Shown here: positions 1-5,074 of the stretch, piece by piece
Layout of the letters: each line of letters starts with the position of its first letter
How positions within the stretch are numbered: the first letter of the stretch is position 1
Assembly (NCBI GenBank): GCA_937902525.1
Contig: CALEKV010000026.1
Location: 1-6,345 of the forward strand
DNA from: an uncultured Candidatus Saccharibacteria bacterium
GTDB taxonomy: Bacteria; Patescibacteriota; Saccharimonadia; Saccharimonadales; Saccharimonadaceae
DNA length: 6,345 nucleotides
Direction of reading: 5' to 3'
Position numbers and translations under genes: made by a program
The notes under the pieces: model-generated
What the model saw: only the letters and a program-made list of their open reading frames with translations
What the model was told of the DNA's origin: nothing
Database searches by the model: none

Positions 1-71
1 TTAGAATACTTAACAATACAAGGTTAGTGTCCTACTTGGGGGTATCCTGTACGAAGTGCGGAATTTTTACT

Positions 72-100
72 ATAATATATTAGGATTGATTTTCTGTCAA
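72..100 (-). promoter_or_regulatory. Predicted sigma-70-type promoter firing leftward out of the window
   Basis: On the minus strand, a perfect -35 box TTGACA (100-95) is followed by a 17-base spacer and a -10 box TATTAT (77-72, five of six consensus bases). Transcription would start near base 65, about 50 bases past the prfB stop. The remaining 65 bases to the left edge have no convincing start codon with a ribosome site, so the product is a gene or RNA outside the window with a leader of at least about 65 bases. The boxes and spacing are seen directly; activity is predicted. AT-rich DNA can give chance -10 matches, but the exact -35 and ideal spacing make this better than chance. Confidence 0.65.
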
Positions 101-102
101 TC
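84..102. repeat. Short inverted repeat overlapping the -35 box
   Basis: GATTGA (84-89) and TCAATC (97-102) form a perfect 6-base inverted repeat with a 7-base centre. The right arm covers most of the TTGACA box of the predicted leftward promoter. It could be an operator for a dimeric regulator. It could also be a weak 3' hairpin on the prfB message, but the stem is AT-rich and no T-run follows, so a Rho-independent terminator is unlikely. A chance origin is quite possible at this length. Confidence 0.35.
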
Positions 103-113
103 TATACGCATTG

Positions 114-1199
114 CTATACTACGTTCCTGTCCCATTCAAGAAAAGAGTTCATAAATTCATCCAACTTACCATCCAGCACACCCTGCGTGTCGCGGTCCTC
201 ATACTTGGTGCGGATATCTTTGACTAATGTGTACGGATGCAGCACGTAGTTGCGGATTTGGTTGCCCCAACTGGCGCTTTCACCGGCACGCAAATCCGCC
301 AATGTTTCGGCATGCTGCTCCATTTGCATCTGTGCCAGTTTGCCACGCAAAATCTTCATCGCCGTTTCCTTATTCTGCAGCTGGCTACGTTCGTTTTGGA
401 TAGCTACTACGGTGCCGGTCGGGATATGTGTAATGCGCACGGCGCTATCGGTAGTGTTAACACTTTGGCCGCCATGGCCGCCGCTACGATACACATCAAC
501 CTTCAAGTCCTTTTCGTCAATTTGCACTTCATTAGGCGCATCAATTTCAGGCATGGCTTCAACAAGCGCAAAACTGGTTTGGCGCAAGTTATCAGCATTA
601 AATGGGCTAAGGCGAACCAGGCGGTGCACGCCATGCTCGCTTTTTAATTTACCGTAAGCATACGGGCCACTCACGCTGTAAGTTGCACTTTTTATACCGG
701 CCTCTTCGCCCGTGCTACGCTCTATCAGATCTGCTTTCATGCCGGCCTTTTCACACCAGCGTAGGTACATGCGCTCAAGCATTTCTGTCCAATCCTGCGC
801 GTCCGTACCACCCGCCCCAGCGCTCAATTTTAAAATAGCGCTATGGTCATCAAACTCACCCCTGAACAACAAATCCTTACGCATTTGGTCGTAATCATTT
901 TGTAAAGCCGCAATTTGCCCGCTAATTTCCACGCACATACTATCGTCGCCCATATCAAGTAACTCTTCCAAATCTGCTACCTGTGCGCGTAATATTTGCC
1001 ATGGCTCCACCTGTGCACGCAGGGCCGCTGATTGCTTGCTGAGCATTTGGGCGCGTTCAACATTTGCCCACACGTTGCCGTCGGCTAGCTGCTGATCAAT
1101 CACAGCGAGTTCTTGCGCTTTTGCCGCGATATTTAACGACTCCATAGCACCTGTAACGGCGCTTAAAAGTTCAGCGGTTTGTTTTTTAAGCGGTTGCAT
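114..1199 (-). CDS. prfB: Peptide chain release factor 2 (RF2)
   Basis: RF2 reads UAA and UGA stop codons in the ribosomal A site and triggers hydrolysis of peptidyl-tRNA. With the ATG at 1199 the protein has 361 residues, close to the 365 of E. coli RF2. The N-terminal helical region runs to about residue 110. The stop-codon-reading tripeptide is SPF (198-200), the RF2 form rather than the PxT of RF1. The catalytic GGQ (243-245) lies in SGGHGGQSVNTTDSAVRIT, and the SPF-to-GGQ spacing of 45 equals that in E. coli. The C-terminal part has WGNQIRNYVL (311-320). The frame is continuous: the family's programmed +1 frameshift at an in-frame UGA near codon 26 is absent, so that autoregulation is missing. 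The frame is open upstream to 1349, but those residues lie inside murL and do not resemble RF2. A GTG at 1226 is possible but has a badly placed ribosome site. Start codon confidence about 0.8. Confidence 0.97.
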   Translation of the reverse strand: MQPLKKQTAELLSAVTGAMESLNIAAKAQELAVIDQQLADGNVWANVERAQMLSKQSAALRAQVEPWQILRAQVADLEELLDMGDDSMCVEISGQIAALQNDYDQMRKDLLFRGEFDDHSAILKLSAGAGGTDAQDWTEMLERMYLRWCEKAGMKADLIERSTGEEAGIKSATYSVSGPYAYGKLKSEHGVHRLVRLSPFNADNLRQTSFALVEAMPEIDAPNEVQIDEKDLKVDVYRSGGHGGQSVNTTDSAVRITHIPTGTVVAIQNERSQLQNKETAMKILRGKLAQMQMEQHAETLADLRAGESASWGNQIRNYVLHPYTLVKDIRTKYEDRDTQGVLDGKLDEFMNSFLEWDRNVV

Positions 1200-2481
1200 A
1201 CTTACTCGCCCAACTTTGGCACTCACCCACCGCCTTATAGTCAAAATCACCTGCCGGTACTGTAAATGGCAATTCATAGGCGCCCGGATAGTTTTGCCGC
1301 GCCATATGGTACGCCTGCCGTAACTCTGCCACCTCGCCAACGCATTCAAGCGGCTTCATGGCACCATCTACCCCTAAAAGGCCTTTGAACATAGCTGTAG
1401 ATTGTGGCTTATTAAATAAATTTTGTCCATTAAAGATACTGGCAAGTTCGGTCGGTGGCACAAATGGTGCAAAAAGCAAAAAGCTATTAGCGCACTTTGG
1501 GCACTCGCCACACCATGCCAGCGCGGCATTGACATGGCCCTGTTTGTAATTTGCAAGGTTGCACGAAGAAAACGCATGGCCGTACTCACCCCAGGCCATA
1601 GCGGCAAATAGCTCGGCAATTCGGAGTTCGTAATAACCTCGCAGCGGCGAGCCAATTTTAATGGCCGGCGATATTTCATTTTTTACATGATCCGCAAGTA
1701 ACTGTTCGGCCTGCCATGTTTTTGACCATTGATGGTTCATTGCCATACTGCCAATCCATGCGTGTGCTTCATCACCCTCGTGCCCGATTGCGGTCAAAAT
1801 CGTATTTTCGTTATGCAGTATTGCATCAACCAAAGCATATATTAGGGTGATGTACGTGACTGGCACGTGCCCATTTAGCCCACCATCTTGAGTGGCAAGC
1901 CGTAGCGCAGCCGTGTCAATATGTCGCTCCATAATACGGACGCGTTGTGCGCCAATACGATCAATCACCGCCGGGTAAGCCCCGTTTGAGCTACTGTGCA
2001 TTGCTGCGAATTCAACGCCACCACGCTTAAGGAACCGAGCCAATAATAGTGAATCCTTACCACCGCTCTGCAGCGTCAGTACGCCATTGCCACCGTAGGG
2101 TACTGCGTGTTCACGCTGCTCGTCACCAGGTAAAAACGTCGGCATGTCCGCAAGCTCAAGCCCGTTTTCAAACATAAATTGGCTCAGTCCATCACGATAA
2201 ACGACATTGAGCAACGCTGCTTCGGCCACGCTAAATTCACCTGTTGCCATTGCAACATTGTTCGTCGGAAAGCATTTGTAATATGACACGCCTGCAGTTA
2301 AAAACGCAAGCCGCAGTGCCTTATCGAGCACACTTTTATCATATGTGCCGTGGATATCAAACACGATCGTTTCCGTAAAATATCGGCCGTTATCAAAACT
2401 ATACACAAACGTCGCGGTATTGGTGACGTCATCAAAACGATAGTGTTCAAAAATAAATTTTTGGTAGTGTTGCGCTTTCAT
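1186..2481 (-). CDS. murL: Probable UDP-N-acetyl-alpha-D-muramoyl-L-alanyl-L-glutamate epimerase (MurL-like PP-loop protein)
   Basis: This 431-residue soluble protein probably inverts the terminal L-Glu of UDP-MurNAc-L-Ala-L-Glu to D-Glu using ATP. The N-terminal part (about 1-130) includes AGVSYYK (63-69). The nucleotide-binding core has the PP-loop SGGKDS (139-144), followed by NGHVPVT (203-209) and MNHQWSK (248-254). SSCN (305-308) and CGECPKC (324-330) give four cysteines (C307, C324, C327, C330) that could hold zinc or an iron-sulfur cluster. This motif order matches MurL of Xanthomonas as I remember it, and that family sits beside MurD2. A plain PP-loop reading would suggest QueC or a tRNA-thiolating enzyme, but the N-terminal domain and the NGHVPVT and NHQxSK blocks do not fit those. 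Start: ATG 5 bases after the murD stop, with only a weak purine stretch upstream. The 3' end overlaps prfB by 14 bases. PP-loop protein is certain; MurL about 0.85. Confidence 0.87.
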   Translation of the reverse strand: MKAQHYQKFIFEHYRFDDVTNTATFVYSFDNGRYFTETIVFDIHGTYDKSVLDKALRLAFLTAGVSYYKCFPTNNVAMATGEFSVAEAALLNVVYRDGLSQFMFENGLELADMPTFLPGDEQREHAVPYGGNGVLTLQSGGKDSLLLARFLKRGGVEFAAMHSSSNGAYPAVIDRIGAQRVRIMERHIDTAALRLATQDGGLNGHVPVTYITLIYALVDAILHNENTILTAIGHEGDEAHAWIGSMAMNHQWSKTWQAEQLLADHVKNEISPAIKIGSPLRGYYELRIAELFAAMAWGEYGHAFSSCNLANYKQGHVNAALAWCGECPKCANSFLLFAPFVPPTELASIFNGQNLFNKPQSTAMFKGLLGVDGAMKPLECVGEVAELRQAYHMARQNYPGAYELPFTVPAGDFDYKAVGECQSWASKYATA

Positions 2482-2486
2482 TAGCT

Positions 2487-3779
2487 TTAAAAACTCTCAA
2501 CAATCTCAATAAATTGGTCGCCGCGATCGCCAAAATTTTTAAACATATCAAAACTTGCGCATGCCGGACTCATAATGACAACGTCTCCTGGCACTGCAAT
2601 GGCGCGGGCGCGTTCGACTATCGGTCGTAGTGTCACCTCGCTACTTAGCTCGTACATATCGTGACGCCCAGCGGCATCTAAAGCTGCGGCGATTTGATGC
2701 TGTGTTTGCCCAATCAAAATAATTCTTTTTATATTTCCCCGATCCCTAACGGCACCAGCAAGTTCAGAAAAATCAATATGCTTATCATAGCCACCCATAA
2801 TCAATACCTCGGGCGCCGTAAATGATTTCATGGCCGCGATCGCCGCACCTGGCGCCGACGAATAATTGTCGTCGTAGTATTTTACGCCATCAACTTCGCA
2901 GATAAACTTTGTACGGTGTGGCAAGCCGTCAAATGCATGTAAGCCCTGCGCGATTGCGCCTGTATCCTGCGTATATTCCCAGGCAGCAGTAATAGCTGCA
3001 CAGGCGTTTTCTATATTGTGCTGCCCAACCAGGCGGAGTTCGGCAGTGCTGCAAATAATCTGATCACGAATATAAAACGCGTTATCTTTAACGTAGCACG
3101 CGCCATCTTGTGCCGCACCATAACGTAACGGAGCAGACACATCCGAAGCGCAAGCAACTAGTTTTGATAGCTCGTTGGTTGGATGATAAATACAGATATC
3201 ACCAGCAACTTGATTGCGACGGATATTTGCCTTTGCCTGAACGTAATCATCCATGTTTGCATGGACGTCCTGGTGGTCGGGTTCGATCATTAGTATAACC
3301 GCGATATGAGGGCATTTTTTAAGATCCCACAGCTGAAAACTACTCATTTCAAACACCACAATATGGTCGGGCTGGATACTCGCCAGTGCATCAAGCGCCG
3401 GCACGCCAATATTGCCAACCAAATGCACTGTTTTACCGGCAGTACGCAGTACACTCGCAATCAAGCTGCTCGTTGTGCCCTTGCCTTTTGTTCCAGTCAC
3501 GCCAATAATTGGCGCTAAGCACTCGGCAAAAAATTCGTTTGTCGCTGACCAAACTTTTTTTGCCGAGCTTAGTTTAATAGGGTTCAACGAAGCAGTGCGA
3601 ATAACCATATCAAACGAAGACAAATCGTTAAATGCCTCTGGGCCACTTTTAACGATAATGCCCGTTGGCGCGTCTTCAACGCGGTGCTCATCTAAGATCG
3701 TCACTTCTGCACCCTTCCGCTGCCAATACCTTAGGTTTGCTTTTCCCTCAAGCCCGTAACCGGCAATCGCGACTTTCAT
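2487..3779 (-). CDS. murD: UDP-N-acetylmuramoyl-L-alanine--glutamate ligase, MurD family, probably the L-Glu-adding MurD2 type
   Basis: This 430-residue cytoplasmic Mur ligase adds glutamate to UDP-MurNAc-L-Ala using ATP. The N-terminal Rossmann-like domain begins VAIAGYGLEGKAN (3-15). The ATP loop is GVTGTKGKGTT (93-103), followed by EMSSFQ (144-149) with the Mg-binding Glu, the carbamylated-Lys candidate K183 in QAKANI, GQHNIENA (252-259), GLPHRT (285-290), GGYDKHIDF (329-337) and SPACASFDMFKNF (404-416). Two places differ from standard MurD. The P-loop has GTKGKG instead of GTNGKS. The DSKATN loop reads DNYSSAP (304-310), so the position of E. coli K319 is Tyr306. As I recall, MurD2 proteins have GTKGK and a DSxSTTP-like loop. 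With a MurL-like gene 5 bases downstream, L-glutamate is the likelier substrate, but specificity is inferred. It has the best ribosome site in the window. Being a Mur ligase is near certain; MurD2 rather than MurD about 0.7. Confidence 0.95.
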   Translation of the reverse strand: MKVAIAGYGLEGKANLRYWQRKGAEVTILDEHRVEDAPTGIIVKSGPEAFNDLSSFDMVIRTASLNPIKLSSAKKVWSATNEFFAECLAPIIGVTGTKGKGTTSSLIASVLRTAGKTVHLVGNIGVPALDALASIQPDHIVVFEMSSFQLWDLKKCPHIAVILMIEPDHQDVHANMDDYVQAKANIRRNQVAGDICIYHPTNELSKLVACASDVSAPLRYGAAQDGACYVKDNAFYIRDQIICSTAELRLVGQHNIENACAAITAAWEYTQDTGAIAQGLHAFDGLPHRTKFICEVDGVKYYDDNYSSAPGAAIAAMKSFTAPEVLIMGGYDKHIDFSELAGAVRDRGNIKRIILIGQTQHQIAAALDAAGRHDMYELSSEVTLRPIVERARAIAVPGDVVIMSPACASFDMFKNFGDRGDQFIEIVESF

Positions 3780-3781
3780 TC

Positions 3782-5071
3782 TTACTCTCCTTTCGGAAAT
3801 AGTTTTTCAAGCTTGTCGCTCAGCGCCACAAACTCATCTTTTTCGCCACTGCTAACACCTGCTAACACCCACGTGTCGGCCTGTATAAATTCAGTTGCGG
3901 TTTTGTTCATGCGTTCAAGTGTAATCCGGCGGATTGCGTCTGGTACTTTGTCGTAATCTTTGACAACGCCGTCGCCAAAATAGCGGTTACTGTAAAAATT
4001 ACTCACTTGCGATACGGTTTGTGCACCCATTTGGTGGCGGCCAAGCGCGTATGATTTGGCAGCCTCAAGCTCTTCTGTGGTGATTTTACCGCCAAGTACT
4101 GCGCGCACTTCTCTGATAATAATCGCCATCAGTTCATCGGCTTTATCCAAATTTACAGCGCCACCAAAGTCCCAGCTGCTATCATAAAAACCAACGCTCG
4201 TGTCGCTAAATACGCTATACGCCAGGCCTTTTTTACGCGCCGCGCCGTAAATACGTGAATGTAATGTACCGGTTAATATCTGATCTAAACAACCCATTGC
4301 TTCGGCTTCTTCATCGCTTAGCTCGCGCGGGATAGTCATACTGAGTGCAAATGTCATGTTTGTTGCTTCTTTGCGCTTGATTAAATGTGGGCGTGATTTT
4401 TTAAGTTCGTCACGCGGTACTTCAAAACGCTCACCACGTGGCAGCTCCCATGCTTCCAGGCTTTCAAGGATCTTTGTTTTGCGGCCCTGTAGTTTACCCG
4501 CGATCACAAACCGCATATTGTCAGTAGTGTGCGTTCGCGTGTGGTGCTCGCGGATATCGTGTAATTTAACAGTTGGGATTGTCAACAGACGCTGGCGATA
4601 GTTCAAAACGTCCTCACCCAAAAGTTGCTGCACTTTTGGCCACAGTAAACGGTTGTGATTATTTAAATAACCAGTTAGCTCGCTTTTTACATTGCCTTTT
4701 TCGGCTTCGAGCTCTACGTTGCTAAACTTTGGCTGGCAGATTGCCACCCGCTGCAACTCTAAGATCCTGTCCCATTCAAAATCAGCGCAATCAGCCACAT
4801 ATACCATGGAAAGGTCGCTCGTAAAGGCATTATGGTAGGCGCCATTTTTAGTAAACTCGGCCTCATAGGCATGCTCGCTACTAAACTGGACGTTGGCACC
4901 AAATGCCATGTGCTCCATAAGGTGAGCGGTTTCGTAAATATCGTTATTTTTGACGTAACGGTTGCCAGCCCTAAACTGGAACTGAAAACTCATCACGGTT
5001 GCGCCGGGGACATCAATCAATAGCCCCTTAGCGCCGTTTTTTAATTCGACTTCTATGGTAGTATGTTTCAT
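3782..5071 (-). CDS. M16 (insulinase/pitrilysin-like) zinc metallopeptidase
   Basis: This is a 429-residue protein with one N-terminal catalytic domain and one C-terminal M16 domain, the size of the short M16B/processing-peptidase type. The inverted zinc motif HLMEH (50-54) supplies H50 and H54 as ligands and E53 as general base. E131 lies 77 residues after H54 and should be the third ligand. E124, seven residues earlier, matches the second conserved Glu; the same 7-residue spacing is known in pitrilysin and mitochondrial processing peptidase. The C-terminal half has the substrate-binding R/Y element R-x-x-G-L-A-Y-S-V (279-287). All key residues are present, so it should be active. There is no signal peptide or membrane segment, which points to the cytoplasm. 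The start is 3 bases after the secA stop, with only a purine-rich stretch (AAGAAGAAGAG) as possible ribosome site, so translation may be coupled to secA. The substrate is unknown; disposal of signal or other peptides is a guess from the secA neighbour. Confidence 0.93.
   Translation of the reverse strand: MKHTTIEVELKNGAKGLLIDVPGATVMSFQFQFRAGNRYVKNNDIYETAHLMEHMAFGANVQFSSEHAYEAEFTKNGAYHNAFTSDLSMVYVADCADFEWDRILELQRVAICQPKFSNVELEAEKGNVKSELTGYLNNHNRLLWPKVQQLLGEDVLNYRQRLLTIPTVKLHDIREHHTRTHTTDNMRFVIAGKLQGRKTKILESLEAWELPRGERFEVPRDELKKSRPHLIKRKEATNMTFALSMTIPRELSDEEAEAMGCLDQILTGTLHSRIYGAARKKGLAYSVFSDTSVGFYDSSWDFGGAVNLDKADELMAIIIREVRAVLGGKITTEELEAAKSYALGRHQMGAQTVSQVSNFYSNRYFGDGVVKDYDKVPDAIRRITLERMNKTATEFIQADTWVLAGVSSGEKDEFVALSDKLEKLFPKGE
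3787..3794 (-). promoter_or_regulatory. Strong Shine-Dalgarno site for the MurD-family gene
   Basis: The minus strand reads GAAAGGAG, ending 7 bases before the ATG at 3779. It lies inside the last codons of the M16 peptidase gene. It fixes the start of the ligase and is clearly better than the sites in front of the M16, murL and prfB genes, which have only weak purine-rich stretches. The ligase is therefore likely to be translated independently, with murL and prfB relying more on coupling. That last point is inference. Confidence 0.85.
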
Positions 5072-5074
5072 GAC

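Noticed and set aside
61..82. Plus-strand -10 box TATAAT at 71-76 driving antisense RNA into prfB
   Set aside because: No acceptable -35 box lies 16-18 bases upstream (48-53 reads TGTACG). The AT-rich palindrome TAATATATTA at 73-82 explains the match, and the minus-strand promoter is far better.
84..113. Rho-independent terminator for prfB
   Set aside because: The 6-base stem is AT-rich and is followed on the minus strand by mixed A/T sequence, not a T-run.
1200..1349. A 50-residue N-terminal extension of RF2 from an ATG at 1349
   Set aside because: The extension lies entirely within murL in another frame, does not resemble RF2, and would make the protein longer than the family. The ATG at 1199 gives 361 residues and aligns with the known N-terminus.
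1186..2481. QueC (7-cyano-7-deazaguanine synthase) or asparagine-synthase-like assignment
   Set aside because: The PP-loop alone would allow this, but the long N-terminal domain, the NGHVPVT and NHQxSK blocks and the murD neighbour fit MurL better.
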